Assembly (NCBI GenBank): GCA_001604385.1
Contig: LVBK01000007.1
Location: forward strand, 1 to 49,914
Reading direction: 5' to 3'
DNA length: 49,914 nt
Source of the DNA: Spirochaetales bacterium Spiro_09
GTDB taxonomy: Bacteria > Spirochaetota > Spirochaetia > Treponematales > Treponemataceae
The translations under genes and the position numbers were made by a program. Within the stretch, counting starts at the first letter, position 1, and the number at the start of each line of letters is the position of its first letter. The notes under the pieces are model-generated. The model was not told the origin of the DNA, did not search any database, and saw only the letters and a program-made list of their open reading frames with translations. Positions 15,603 through 25,119 of this stretch are shown here, one piece after another.

Positions 15603-16616
15603 ATGATCTTTCCCATTACAACCATCACCGAACTGACAGCCGTTTTGCTCGGCGGAGCGGGTTTACACAAAAAGGACGCTGAAACCGCTGCCGATATATT
15701 CAGACGGGCGACGCTCCGAAACGTCGGCCACCACGACATCTATTTCCTGCCCCAGCGCCTTGATTGGCTGACAGCAAAGGGAGTTAATCCGCACCCCCAT
15801 ATTGAACTCGAGTCGTCCCATGGAGCGACGGAAGTATGGAACGGTGACAAGGGATTGGGGGAAGTGTGCTGCGCCCATATCACGTCCCGTGCCATGGACC
15901 TTGCCCGCTCGAACGGTATCGGATTCGCGACTATCAGAAACTCAAACCACTTTCTTGCGGCCAGTCCCTATTGTGAAATTGGTGTGGAAAACGGATTTCT
16001 CATACTGGTGTTCTCGAATACCGATCCCTGCATGTCCTTTCCCGGCGGCGACAAGAATGTCATCGGCAACAATCCGATGGGCTTCGGTCTGCCGCGTACG
16101 GGAGGTGGCAAACTGATGCTCGACGTGTGCATGGCCTATTCCTCCCTGGGGAACCTGAGAACCTATGCGCGCGAGGGAAAACAAATACCCGGACACTGGG
16201 CCAAGGACAGCGAAGGCAACTGGACAACCGACCCCCAGGCAGCCCTTGACGGCAGCATCCAGCCGATGGCAGCCCACAAAGGTTTTGGCCTTGCCCTCCT
16301 GACGGAAACACTGACCGGTATCCTTTCCGGCGGTCATACGGGAAACCGTGTCGCGAAAGGGGGTGGCATTAACAGCCATAATCAATCGGTCATCGCCTTC
16401 GATCTGGGGGCCTTCGGCGGTCCCGACACCATATCGGGCCGCGTCGAGGACCTTACATCCCGCCTCAAGGCGGACGACGGCCGAATCCGCATACCCGGCG
16501 AACATTCGCATCATGAGGAGCAGCGGCTTGCCCGGGACGGCGTCGATTTGCATGAAAAGCTCATACACAGACTGCGCGAATGGCAGGAGACCCTGGGCGT
16601 CAGAAAGATCATTTAG
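15603..16616 (+). CDS. Ldh2/malate-lactate dehydrogenase family oxidoreductase
   Basis: The 337-residue NAD(P)-dependent oxidoreductase belongs to the LDH2/MDH2 family, which acts on 2-hydroxy acids such as malate, lactate, ureidoglycolate or sulfolactate. Visible family blocks are NVGHHDIYFLP, IGFATIRNSNHFLAASPY, GGDKNVIGNNPMGFGLP and MAAHKGFGLALLTETLTGILSGG. The ATG at 15603 gives the normal N-terminus; an in-frame ATG at 15564, directly after the motif copy, would add 13 residues. There is no clear ribosome site. Two inverted copies of the 20-bp motif lie upstream. The substrate is not assignable. Confidence 0.88.
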   Translation: MIFPITTITELTAVLLGGAGLHKKDAETAADIFRRATLRNVGHHDIYFLPQRLDWLTAKGVNPHPHIELESSHGATEVWNGDKGLGEVCCAHITSRAMDLARSNGIGFATIRNSNHFLAASPYCEIGVENGFLILVFSNTDPCMSFPGGDKNVIGNNPMGFGLPRTGGGKLMLDVCMAYSSLGNLRTYAREGKQIPGHWAKDSEGNWTTDPQAALDGSIQPMAAHKGFGLALLTETLTGILSGGHTGNRVAKGGGINSHNQSVIAFDLGAFGGPDTISGRVEDLTSRLKADDGRIRIPGEHSHHEEQRLARDGVDLHEKLIHRLREWQETLGVRKII

Positions 16617-16659
16617 CCGCTATCCACAGAGGCCGGAAGTGATGCTATACTGAAGGTCT

Positions 16660-17877
16660 ATGCAGTATAGACCGTTCGGAAAAACAGGATTTTCGGTTTC
16701 TGCGCTCGGCCTGGGCGCAATGCGCCTTCCGGGCACCCCCTTTATGCCGGGCTCGGTGGATATGAAAAAGGCAATTACCCTGATCCGCCATGCGGTGGAT
16801 TCCGGAATCAATTATATCGATACTGCCTATTTTTATCATTTGGGCGCGAGCGAGCGCGCAATCGGTCGAGCCCTGAAAGACGGCTTTCGGGATAAGGTAC
16901 ATCTGACCACAAAACTTCCCATGATACTGGTGCGGAAGCCGGACGATTTCGAGCGCTTTCTTGACGAACAGCTTGCGCGCTTGCAGGTTGAACGCATCGA
17001 CACCTATCTTTTTCATGCCCTGAACGCGAAAAGCTTTCAAATGGTCAAGGACTTCGGCTTTATTGAACGCATGGAAAAGGCCCGTTCGGCAGGCAAAATC
17101 GGCAATATCGGGTTTTCTTTCCACGACACCTTGCCGGTATTCCGTGAAATTGTGGATTACTACCCCTGGGATGTCACGCAAATCCAGTACAATTATCTTG
17201 ACACCGGCATTCAGGCGACGACAGTCGGCCTGGAATACGCCCATTCCAAAGGGATGGCTGTCGTCATCATGGAACCCTTAAAGGGAGGAACCCTGGTTAC
17301 TCCACCCGCAGAGGCTCTGGCGATCATGAAAAAATCGGCAAAGCGGCGCACGCCCGTTGAATGGGCGCTCCAGTTCCTCTGGGACCGGAAGGAAGTGGCA
17401 ACCGTTCTGAGCGGCATGGGTACAAGGCGGATGGTTGACGAAAACTGCGGGTATGCAGATACGTCGGGAGTTGGCTCACTCGACAGCGCGGACAGGGAAA
17501 CCCTGACAGCTTTGGTCGACTGTTTCCGCCGGCAAATACTTGTTCCCTGTACAGCCTGCGGCTATTGTATGCCCTGCCCCTTCGGCGTAAATATTCCGGA
17601 GAACTTTGCAATCCTCAATTATTCAAATACAACACCCCGAAATCTTATAGACCACTATTTCCGGTTTACGTATTCCCGGCTTAAATACGGCCGGCTTGCC
17701 CGAAACGGGCAAACCGTAAATCGCGACAAGCCGAACGGGGCTTCAAGCCTGTGCCGCTCCTGCGGCCAATGCGCACCCAAATGCCCGCAGGGTATCGACA
17801 TACCCGGTGATCTTTCGCGGGCGGTCGCCGTGATGGAGCGCGGAAAGCCTGCGTCAGAAACATTCGGACTGCGCTAA
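16660..17877 (+). CDS. Aldo/keto reductase with C-terminal 4Fe-4S ferredoxin domain
   Basis: The 405-residue protein has an N-terminal (beta/alpha)8 aldo/keto reductase barrel: GLGAMRLP, YIDTAYFYHLGASE with the catalytic tyrosine, KLP, VERIDTYLFHAL and IGFSFHD. A C-terminal iron-sulfur portion has CTACGYCMPCP and, 60 residues on, CRSCGQCAPKCP, two near-canonical 4Fe-4S signatures. This class is common in anaerobes. AAGG precedes the ATG and a TATACT -10-like box lies at about 16644. It follows the Ldh2 gene by 43 bases on the same strand. Confidence 0.92.
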   Translation: MQYRPFGKTGFSVSALGLGAMRLPGTPFMPGSVDMKKAITLIRHAVDSGINYIDTAYFYHLGASERAIGRALKDGFRDKVHLTTKLPMILVRKPDDFERFLDEQLARLQVERIDTYLFHALNAKSFQMVKDFGFIERMEKARSAGKIGNIGFSFHDTLPVFREIVDYYPWDVTQIQYNYLDTGIQATTVGLEYAHSKGMAVVIMEPLKGGTLVTPPAEALAIMKKSAKRRTPVEWALQFLWDRKEVATVLSGMGTRRMVDENCGYADTSGVGSLDSADRETLTALVDCFRRQILVPCTACGYCMPCPFGVNIPENFAILNYSNTTPRNLIDHYFRFTYSRLKYGRLARNGQTVNRDKPNGASSLCRSCGQCAPKCPQGIDIPGDLSRAVAVMERGKPASETFGLR

Positions 17878-17943
17878 AGGACGCTAAAAACGGTATCTGA
17901 CGCCGGGAAACAGGGGACAAAGCAGGCCACTCCGGAGACGGTC

Positions 17944-18372
17944 TTATTCCGCACTGGTAATTGAATCCACCCTGAAGCCGCGATCCCGTTTGTGAGCATT
18001 ACCCACACGGCCTTCGGTTTTCTCGCCGGTTACGCGAACCTTCAGGCCTTCCCAGGCGGTAAACCCAGCGGAATACCCTTTCTCGTTAAAAAGAATTACT
18101 GACTCGCGCTTGCCGGTTTCAAGATAAAAAACGGCATATTCGCTCAAGGTGCCCGGGGCGACAAGACGCCGAACAAGGGTTCCTTCCAGAGCCTCGGTAC
18201 GGTCAGAGATTTCCGGAGCTGTGGCCACTCCGGCTGGAGTCGGCTGTGCCGAGACACAGCCCGCCAGACAGCAGAGAAAGGCAAGGATATACATGAGCGT
18301 ACGTAAACTAACCACCCTCGCCGTCCGTCGTACCGCATTGTGTGCATTCACTGAAATTACCTGCTTGAGCAT
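17944..18372 (-). CDS. Small lipoprotein, unknown function
   Basis: The product of 142 residues (from the ATG at 18372) has a hydrophobic segment and lipobox CCLAGC near residue 40, then about 100 residues ending with an OB-like stretch (EGLKVRVTGEKTEGR). The chosen ATG overlaps the TGA of the clostripain-like gene (TGATG), which indicates translational coupling. An alternative start at 18294 would give a more typical short signal peptide but lacks a ribosome site. Function unknown; it may assist the protease encoded just upstream. Confidence 0.65.
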   Translation of the reverse strand: MLKQVISVNAHNAVRRTARVVSLRTLMYILAFLCCLAGCVSAQPTPAGVATAPEISDRTEALEGTLVRRLVAPGTLSEYAVFYLETGKRESVILFNEKGYSAGFTAWEGLKVRVTGEKTEGRVGNAHKRDRGFRVDSITSAE

Positions 18373-20585
18373 CAAAATGCCGATTTCCGGACAAGGCCGC
18401 GGGGAGTCCATTTACGTTTTTCGGCGGGGTCTCCAAGGGTGGATCCCCACGTTCCCGTATCGTAATACACCCGGTAATCCTCATATTCCTGGTATTCATC
18501 CCATACAACCAGAAAATACTCACCGCTTGATGACGGAGTATAGGTTATCTTTGAATACCAGTTGCCGCCAAACAAATCAATATCGTCATTGTCTTCAAGA
18601 TGGACGCCCGAAGAACTATATAAAGCCATGCAAGTGTCGGCATCAGCAATGTTTCCCTCGAAAGTTTCGAAGGTATAGGTGGTTCCCGCCGTCAAATTGA
18701 CAATCATGACATCATAGTCCACTTCGTCACCATAATCGCTGAAGGTATGGTATTGCTGGTTCGCAAGACCCGGGAGAAGAATATTGGTAGAATTCTCGTC
18801 ATTGTCCGGCTCGTATTGATCGTCTTCCTGGACAAGCGGTATTATTTTTAAAGCGTCCAGTTTTTTCGCATAATTTGACCAAGCATTCGCCTTGCCGAAC
18901 TCCAGGATCGTGGCATATGTCGTCGGATTATAATAGAAGCCATAGGGCTCGCTGGCCCATATCGCATGAAATATTGAAAGGCCTTCAGCTTCCCCATGCG
19001 GGATCAAACCGTCATCCGCGTCAGCAGTCGTAAAGTGGGTCACCGCTGCCGAAAGCATCGCTTCAACCGAAGGAATCGCATTCTTGACAGAAGAACCAAT
19101 TTCCGTGTCGGCCCTGACACGGTCCATGAACACGCCAATGTCGGTATAATAAGGGGTGTACATATAGAGGCCGGTATCTGCTGCCATATCGAAGCGGGCC
19201 GCCCGGGTGGCGTCGTTTCCGATCCAGCTCAACGCGGCAGTCGCGAAAGAATCGAGGGCGATACTGAGCGAACCGATTTTGGACAGGTCAACCGTCGCGA
19301 GGGTAAAGGTTCGCGGCTCGACATTCGTGAAATACTCCAGAGCGGAATCGCAAAAGGCAGCACCCAGATCGAGAGATCCGATCAGGGGGTTTTCCACCGC
19401 TTCGGAGAGGGCTTCCCAGGACCAGTGTTCCGCGGGAAAGACTTCCTCGGAGGCAACCAGAACGTCGACATTGTTTCTGATCTCGTACGCAAGCTCAACG
19501 CCACCCATGAGGCAGGCATAGGGGAAAAACACGTCGATGTTCTTTTCGGTCAGGGTTTTGAGGTACGCGGTAACCTGTGCAAGTTCCTTGTGCGACAAGG
19601 CGTCATCATTACTGTCGTCAAAGCCGATTCCATAGGTTGCCGCTTCATTGTAGTCGTCGAATCCGCCGCCATGGTTGAACACCGAATAGAAAGTCCGGAC
19701 CGATTTTGAATCTGCCATCGCAAAGTCCATAAAGGCCTTCGTTACCGCAACGCTTCCCGAGTTGATCTCTCCCGTGTTATTGACCAGGTCATCCGAAAAA
19801 TCGCCACCGGTCAGCTTGTAATAGCCGTCGGTAAAGGGTGTCGTATAGCCTTCATCCCGGGGATCGCTCTTGTCGTACCCGTCCATCAGGACATAGATGT
19901 CCATGACATCAAACGTATCCGCGGCCTCGATGGACTCGAGGGTAGAAAGGTAATTCGTCAAAACGCCGAATTCCGGCTCAAAGGTAAAGTCAATATTATT
20001 GTCTACCGCGACATGAATGAGGGCAGTCCAGCGGGGCATGAGCACGGCGTCAAGGAGTATGCTTTCAGAGCCGACGGTAAGCTGTACCGTTTTCTGGCTT
20101 CCCGAAGCGCCAGAGGTCCAGCCGCAAAAGGCATACCCGTCCTCGGCCTCCAGGCTCACGGTAACCTCGGTTCCGGGATCAAAGAGTGGACCGGGAGGGT
20201 CCAGGGTCACGGTCGCATGCGGAATATCCGCATACACGGCAGACCCGCCGTCAAAATGGGCGGTAAGGGCCGTGTCGGCTTGAAGCGTAAACGAATAGGG
20301 GGTTGCGCTGCTCGCAACCGTTCCGGTCCCGTCGGTCCAGGAAACAAGACTGTAACCGGGGGAACCGGTAGCGGTAACCGTGATGCGGGTACCTTCGGTA
20401 AATTGTGTTCCTTCCGGAGTCCAGCTCACCGTACCGTTTCCGCTTTCGGAAACAACGGCGGAGAAGGTGTACATAACCGGTTCGGGTTCGGTTTTTTTCT
20501 TGTCGGAGCCCGTGCCCGTGTCGCACGAGCCGAGCAAAACCGCCAATACGAGGGCGGCAGCGAGGATTTTCATGTACGTTTTCAA
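18372..20585 (-). CDS. Clostripain-like (C11 family) cysteine peptidase lipoprotein
   Basis: The 737-residue exported lipoprotein (lipobox LLGSC, C21) has two InlB-type beta repeats with GTVSW and GYSLVSWTDGTG (about residues 40-180). The C11 peptidase domain carries the His/Cys dyad H305 in FNHGGGF and C358 in FPYACLMGG, and the C-terminal beta-sandwich (about 610-720) is PPC-like. C11 peptidases cleave after basic residues. The start is TTG at 20585, six bases after AAGGAG; an ATG at 20573 is too far from it. The next gene is translationally coupled. The domain order suggests surface display. Confidence 0.87.
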   Translation of the reverse strand: MKTYMKILAAALVLAVLLGSCDTGTGSDKKKTEPEPVMYTFSAVVSESGNGTVSWTPEGTQFTEGTRITVTATGSPGYSLVSWTDGTGTVASSATPYSFTLQADTALTAHFDGGSAVYADIPHATVTLDPPGPLFDPGTEVTVSLEAEDGYAFCGWTSGASGSQKTVQLTVGSESILLDAVLMPRWTALIHVAVDNNIDFTFEPEFGVLTNYLSTLESIEAADTFDVMDIYVLMDGYDKSDPRDEGYTTPFTDGYYKLTGGDFSDDLVNNTGEINSGSVAVTKAFMDFAMADSKSVRTFYSVFNHGGGFDDYNEAATYGIGFDDSNDDALSHKELAQVTAYLKTLTEKNIDVFFPYACLMGGVELAYEIRNNVDVLVASEEVFPAEHWSWEALSEAVENPLIGSLDLGAAFCDSALEYFTNVEPRTFTLATVDLSKIGSLSIALDSFATAALSWIGNDATRAARFDMAADTGLYMYTPYYTDIGVFMDRVRADTEIGSSVKNAIPSVEAMLSAAVTHFTTADADDGLIPHGEAEGLSIFHAIWASEPYGFYYNPTTYATILEFGKANAWSNYAKKLDALKIIPLVQEDDQYEPDNDENSTNILLPGLANQQYHTFSDYGDEVDYDVMIVNLTAGTTYTFETFEGNIADADTCMALYSSSGVHLEDNDDIDLFGGNWYSKITYTPSSSGEYFLVVWDEYQEYEDYRVYYDTGTWGSTLGDPAEKRKWTPRGLVRKSAF

Positions 20586-20689
20586 TGAATTCTCCTTTTA
20601 TTATTCCCGTTTTTTTACCTGCGGGAGTGAGTAATAAAAAGAGAATACCATGCTTCACCGACAATTTCCAAAGAAATGACAGAAAATTA

Positions 20690-20777
20690 CCGGAAACCCG
20701 AGTCCGCCCATCAAGGACGCTCTTGGCGGCGGCTCCGCCCGGCCACGCTATCTGGCCGCGTGGCCCGTTCTGCCTCC
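20690..20777 (-). repeat. Dispersed hairpin repeat, copy R3
   Basis: The minus strand starts GGAGGCAGAACGGGCC. It has the stem GGCCACGC/GCGTGGCC (20765-20758 with 20748-20741) and the core GGCGGAGCCGCCGCC, and ends TTGATGGGCGGACTCGGG, matching copies at 24563 and 42073. It lacks the right-hand hairpin. It lies between the rubredoxin and clostripain-like genes. Confidence 0.75.
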
Positions 20778-20804
20778 ATGTGTCAAAATACCCGGGAGGC
20801 TCGT

Positions 20805-20963
20805 TTAATCGTAGGGATCGAAGGCGTCCTTGCCACGGTAGCAGAGGGGGCAGTGCCAGTCGTCGCCGATATCCTCGAAGGGGGTGCCGGCCGGGATGCC
20901 GTGAGCGGGGTCGCCCTTTTCCGGGTCGTAGACGTAGCCGCAGTTTGTGCAAATGTAGCGCAT
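20805..20963 (-). CDS. Rubredoxin
   Basis: The short ORF encodes a 52-residue rubredoxin: [14 protein letters not shown] near the N-terminus and [11 protein letters not shown] near the C-terminus supply the four cysteines (C5, C8, C38, C41) for one iron atom. The conserved aromatic and glycine positions ([17 protein letters not shown]) are present. AAGGAG lies six bases before the ATG. It starts ten bases after the metH stop on the same strand, so it is co-transcribed and may pass electrons to reactivate cob(II)alamin on MetH, or serve oxidative-stress enzymes elsewhere. Confidence 0.95.
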   Translation of the reverse strand: MRYICTNCGYVYDPEKGDPAHGIPAGTPFEDIGDDWHCPLCYRGKDAFDPYD

Positions 20964-20972
20964 GTTCTCTCC

Positions 20973-23900
20973 TTAGACAGAGAAATATTTGGCCTGGGGG
21001 TGGTGGACCACGAAGGCGCTGGTTGTCTGTTCGGGAACCATTTGGTAGCCGTCGGTCATGGTGACGCCGATGGACGGGCCGTCCAAAAGGTCGCAGAGCA
21101 CGGCGTTGTTCGCCAAATCCGGGCAGGCGGGATAGCCGAAGCTGTAGCGGCTGCCCCGGTATTTTTGTTCCACAAAGTCGCTGATGCCCTGCCCGTCTTC
21201 GCCGGTAATGTCAAGTTCCCGCCTGATGTGGAGGTGGGTGTATTCGGCAAGGGCTTCCGCGCATTCGACGGCCAGGCCGTGGAAGAGAAGGTATTCGCGG
21301 TAGCGGTCGGCGGCATAGAGGGCGGCGCATTCTTCCTGGGCGCGGGAGCCGACGGTACAAAGCTGCAGGGCAATAAGGTCGACCTTTCCCGACTCCGCGG
21401 GTTTGAAAAAGTCCGCGATACACAGGCGGCTTCCTGCTGCCTGCCGGGGAAAGCCCAGTGTGGCAAGTGGGCGCCGCTCTGCGGGAAACGCGGGGTCGTA
21501 GAGGACGACCGAGTCCCCCTCCGCGTTGCACTCGAAGTAGCCGTAGGATACGCGGGGAACGATGAGGCCTTCTACGCGGGACTTTTCCTTGAGAGCGACA
21601 AAGAGGGGTTTCACCTCTTTTTCGATGAGAGTCTCGTATTCTTCGCGGCTCAAACTTCCGCGCCGGAATCCCCAGCGCCCGCGGAAGAGCACTTCCTCGG
21701 TCAGGAAGCCATAGACAGTATCCAGACTGACGCCTGAAAGTTCGCGGATCCCCAAAAACGGGGCTACGGGAGGCGTGATGTCGGCAAGGACAAGGGGCGC
21801 GTCATCGGCGACCGCTTCCACACGGGAGGCCTTCCTCGAAGCGTCAAGGGCTGCAAGGCGGGCGCGCTCTGCCGCAAGATATTCTTCCAGTTTTCCTTCC
21901 TTGATAAGGTTCATGGCGCGCAAGCCCTCGAAGGCGTCCTGGCAGTACATAACCGGTCCAATGTGGGCATCCGCGCACACTCCATTCACGTAAGAGGGCG
22001 TCAGGGCGGCCCCGCCCAAAAGGACGGGAACGGCAAGACCGCGCGCGGCGAGTTCCTGTATATTTTCCTTCATGACCACGGTGGATTTGACAAGGAGGCC
22101 GCTCATGCCGACAGCGTCCGCATTCGTTTCTTCCAGCTTGCGGATAATCTCGCCAATTTCAACCTTGATGCCCAGGTTGTATACCTTGTAGCCGTTATTG
22201 GAAAGGATGATCTCGACCAGGTTTTTGCCGATGTCATGCACGTCGCCCCGGACGGTGGCAAGAACAATGGAGGTTTGGCTTTCGCCTTCCGCCTTTTCCA
22301 TAAAGGGCTCAAGGAGAGAAACCGCGGCCTTCATAACCTCGGCGCTCTGGAGGACAAAGGGAAGCTGCATTTTGCCCGAACCGAAGAGCTCACCAACAAT
22401 TTTCATAGCAGGTATGAGGGTGTCGTTGATGATGGATAGGGGAGACCGGATGGCGCGCTCCTCGGCGAGGAGGTCTTCAAGTCCCGCGCGGGAGCCGGAG
22501 ACTATGCGACGCGAGAGTTTTTCCGCCGTCGTCAGGCCGTCCTCCTGCCCGATTCCCTGGGAGGCGGAAAAGGAGGCGGGATCCTTGCTTTCAAAATGCC
22601 TGATAAAGCCATGCAGGGGATCGCCCGAACCATGGTCGTTCGCAATGAGCTTCCGCGCCGCCTCGAGGTCGTCGCCTTCCAGGGCGGAGACCGGCAGAAT
22701 ATGGGCAAGGTTGACAATGGCCATGTCGAGCCCTGCCTCCACGCAGTCCGACAAGAAGACCGAGTTCAACACCTTGCGCGAATGGACTGACAGGCCGAAG
22801 CTGACGTTCGAGAGGCCGAGCACGGTTTTTACGCCGGGAAGGGCGGCCTTGACGGTGCGGATTCCCTCGATGGTGTCGAGCGCCGATGTCCGCAGGGTTT
22901 CGTCGCCCGAGCCGAGGGTAAAGGTCAGCACGTCGAAAATAAGGTCCTCGCTCCGCATGCCGTGGCCGTTCACGGCGATATCGTGCAGGCGACGGGCGAC
23001 GGCGAGTTTGCCTTCGACCGTGCGCGCCATGCCTGACTCGTCGATGGTCAGCGCAATAAGGGCGGCGCCGTACCGTTTGGCAAGGGCGCAGATGCGGTGG
23101 GCGCGCTCTTCCCCGTCCTCCAGATTAACCGAATTGATAATGGCGCGTCCGCCGTAGAGCTTGAGCGCCGCTTCGAGGACCGCATACTCGGTCGAGTCGA
23201 TTACCAGGGGCAAATTGATGCGCGTCACAAAGCGGCGAAGGGTTTCGCTCATGTCGCGCACCTCGTCCCGGCCGGTGTAGGCCACGCAGACGTCAAGGCC
23301 GTGCACGCCGCTTGCCGCCTGATTCCGCGCAATCTCGACCAGGGCGTCCCAGTCGTCGCGTAGCAGGGCTTCGCGGAAAAGCTTGCTGCCGTTGGTGTTG
23401 GTGCGCTCGCCGATATAAAAGGGAGCGGGTTCCTGCATAAGGGCCTGTGCGGAAAAGAGGCTCGCGACCGAAGGAGTCTCGACCGGTTTCCGCTCGGCCT
23501 GGGCAAGAGAGGGCAGGACCGCTGCAAGGGCGGCAATATACTCCGGGGTCGTGCCGCAACAGCCGCCCGCCGCGTCGATACCATACCGGGTAATAAAGGA
23601 GCTCATGGCGCGCACATACTCGGCGACCGGAAGGTCGTAGACGGTATTGCCGTCCACATTGCGCGGAAGGCCCGCGTTCGGCTGGATAAGGATGCGCCGC
23701 GGCCAGGTTTCGCTCAATTCGGTAATAAAGGGAAGCATGTCGTCGGGTCCGGTCGCGCAATTCAAGCCAAGGGCGAAGATGGGAAAGGGTTCAAGGGCGG
23801 CGATGACGGCAGCCAGTTCGCTTCCTACAAGGAGGGTGCCGGTGGTTTCGACGGTGACGGTGACGATGACGGGAAAGGTGGAAAGCGGGTCCACGGCAGA

Positions 23901-24482
23901 TAGGCGTTCGGTGCCTGGGGTCTCATTCCCCGCGGAGGTATCTCTCCCCGCGGCCGCAAGCACATCGGCGATCGCGGTCAGCGCGCACTTGATCTGCAAA
24001 AGGTCCTGACAGGTTTCCACCAGAAAAAGATCGACGCCGCCCTCGAGGAGGCCGGCCGCCTGGTCTGTATAGGAGCGGTACATGGTGTCCCAGTCGGTTT
24101 GCCCAAGGCTTACGAGGCGTGTACCCGGTCCCATCGAGCCCGCGACAAACCGGGGTTTCCCGGGCGTGCTGTAGCGGTCGGCAGCCTTCCGGGCAATCCG
24201 GGCGGCGCTCCGGGCAAGTTCAAAGGCGCGATCTTCGATGCCATAATCGCCCAGGACTATGCGGTTCGCGCCAAAGCTGTTTGTGCCCACAACATCGCTT
24301 CCCACCTCAAGATAGGCGCAATGGATGGCTTCAATCAGATCGGGCCGGCTGACATTCAAAATCTCGGGGCAGCCCGTATGGCCCTGAAAATCCGCGTCGG
24401 CAGGATTCGCCGCATGAATCATCGTGCCCATGGCACCGTCAAAAAGCAGCACCCCCTGCTCGGCCCTCGTCCTGAAATCCAT
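20973..24482 (-). CDS. metH: Cobalamin-dependent methionine synthase
   Basis: The 1169-residue enzyme transfers a methyl group from methyltetrahydrofolate to homocysteine via cobalamin. The homocysteine domain has the zinc ligands NCATGP (C242) and GGCCG (306-310). The pterin domain has IGERTNTNGSKLFREAL and VIDSTEYAVLEAAL. The B12 domain has the DxHxxG signature in GDVHDIGKNLVEIIL and a PVLLGGAALT block. The C-terminal activation domain has YGYFECNAEGD and SRYSFGYPACPDLANN. It is complete though slightly shorter than E. coli MetH. GGGAGG precedes the ATG. No cobalamin or SAM riboswitch is visible upstream. The rubredoxin gene follows immediately. Confidence 0.97.
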   Translation of the reverse strand: MDFRTRAEQGVLLFDGAMGTMIHAANPADADFQGHTGCPEILNVSRPDLIEAIHCAYLEVGSDVVGTNSFGANRIVLGDYGIEDRAFELARSAARIARKAADRYSTPGKPRFVAGSMGPGTRLVSLGQTDWDTMYRSYTDQAAGLLEGGVDLFLVETCQDLLQIKCALTAIADVLAAAGRDTSAGNETPGTERLSAVDPLSTFPVIVTVTVETTGTLLVGSELAAVIAALEPFPIFALGLNCATGPDDMLPFITELSETWPRRILIQPNAGLPRNVDGNTVYDLPVAEYVRAMSSFITRYGIDAAGGCCGTTPEYIAALAAVLPSLAQAERKPVETPSVASLFSAQALMQEPAPFYIGERTNTNGSKLFREALLRDDWDALVEIARNQAASGVHGLDVCVAYTGRDEVRDMSETLRRFVTRINLPLVIDSTEYAVLEAALKLYGGRAIINSVNLEDGEERAHRICALAKRYGAALIALTIDESGMARTVEGKLAVARRLHDIAVNGHGMRSEDLIFDVLTFTLGSGDETLRTSALDTIEGIRTVKAALPGVKTVLGLSNVSFGLSVHSRKVLNSVFLSDCVEAGLDMAIVNLAHILPVSALEGDDLEAARKLIANDHGSGDPLHGFIRHFESKDPASFSASQGIGQEDGLTTAEKLSRRIVSGSRAGLEDLLAEERAIRSPLSIINDTLIPAMKIVGELFGSGKMQLPFVLQSAEVMKAAVSLLEPFMEKAEGESQTSIVLATVRGDVHDIGKNLVEIILSNNGYKVYNLGIKVEIGEIIRKLEETNADAVGMSGLLVKSTVVMKENIQELAARGLAVPVLLGGAALTPSYVNGVCADAHIGPVMYCQDAFEGLRAMNLIKEGKLEEYLAAERARLAALDASRKASRVEAVADDAPLVLADITPPVAPFLGIRELSGVSLDTVYGFLTEEVLFRGRWGFRRGSLSREEYETLIEKEVKPLFVALKEKSRVEGLIVPRVSYGYFECNAEGDSVVLYDPAFPAERRPLATLGFPRQAAGSRLCIADFFKPAESGKVDLIALQLCTVGSRAQEECAALYAADRYREYLLFHGLAVECAEALAEYTHLHIRRELDITGEDGQGISDFVEQKYRGSRYSFGYPACPDLANNAVLCDLLDGPSIGVTMTDGYQMVPEQTTSAFVVHHPQAKYFSV

Positions 24483-24562
24483 CTTCTTCCTCCCGCGCGT
24501 GTCGTGTAGAGCGCCACTATACCCGAAAAAAGGCTGTGTATCCAGAGAAGAACGGGCAAGAA

Positions 24563-24694
24563 TGAGGCAGAACGGGCCAGGAGGGGAGCCGACAGGGCAG
24601 GCCCTGTCTCCAATGGACGCGCGGAGCCGCCGCGCAGCGCCTGAATCCCGGAAGGGGATTCAGGCAGTCCATGCAGGGGCGAACTCGGATTCGG
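24563..24694 (+). repeat. Dispersed hairpin repeat, copy R1
   Basis: The element starts TGAGGCAGAACGGGCC and has stem GACAGGGC/GCCCTGTC (24591-24608). The core is GCGCGGAGCCGCCGCGC, followed by a perfect 11-bp stem GCCTGAATCCC/GGGATTCAGGC (24639-24665), and it ends with TCCATGCAGGGGCGAACTCG. It fills most of the 262-base gap between metH and the next plus-strand gene. Confidence 0.85.
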
Positions 24695-24744
24695 AAATGT
24701 ACCGCTTACCCGTTTTCGGCTATACTGGATCTGGAGATACAAAC

Positions 24745-25119
24745 ATGAACCATACACGAACAATCACCATTCTGGTTATCCTCGTAGTCCTACTTGCAGC
24801 AGTCGCATCCGGCACAGGTATTCTGAGTCGGGAAGGACCAGGGCCTTCCACCTATATGAGCATACGGGGTGAAACGGTCGAGCTGTATGTCAGAGGCCTC
24901 TATGCCCACATGTCGTCGGCAGTCGCCATTCAGGGTATCGCGCAGGATTACATCACGCTTTGTGTCGCCCTCCCCCTTCTTATCATCGCACTCCTTTTGT
25001 TCCGAAAGGGGAGCCTTCGCGCAACCATTGTGCTTGCAGACCTTCTTCTGTATATGCTGTTAACCTATCTCTTTTATACCGCACGCCCGTTGGCTCCTTT
25101 GCCGAAGAGGAGGGCATGA
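24745..25119 (+). pseudogene. Truncated multi-pass membrane protein (N-terminal half only)
   Basis: The first 110 or so codons match the N-terminal part of a larger (about 350-residue) multi-spanning membrane protein family of unknown function. There is an N-terminal helix, then YMSIRGETVELYVRGLYAHM, GIAQDYITL and two further helices with RKGSLR. After LLTYLFYTA the frame continues with 11 unrelated residues and stops. That tail is the out-of-frame reading of the ACT gene's interior. GGAG precedes the ATG. The gene is therefore broken by a deletion that joined it to the next one. Confidence 0.55.

Noticed and set aside
20676..23157. Long plus-strand frames opposite metH and rubredoxin.
   Set aside because: The minus-strand genes have all expected motifs; the antisense frames have low-complexity composition and no recognised domain.
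24483..24744. Cobalamin or SAM riboswitch upstream of metH.
   Set aside because: No B12-box or SAM-box core is visible; the gap is mostly repeat R1 in the opposite orientation, and a simple GTATAGT -10-like box lies close to metH.
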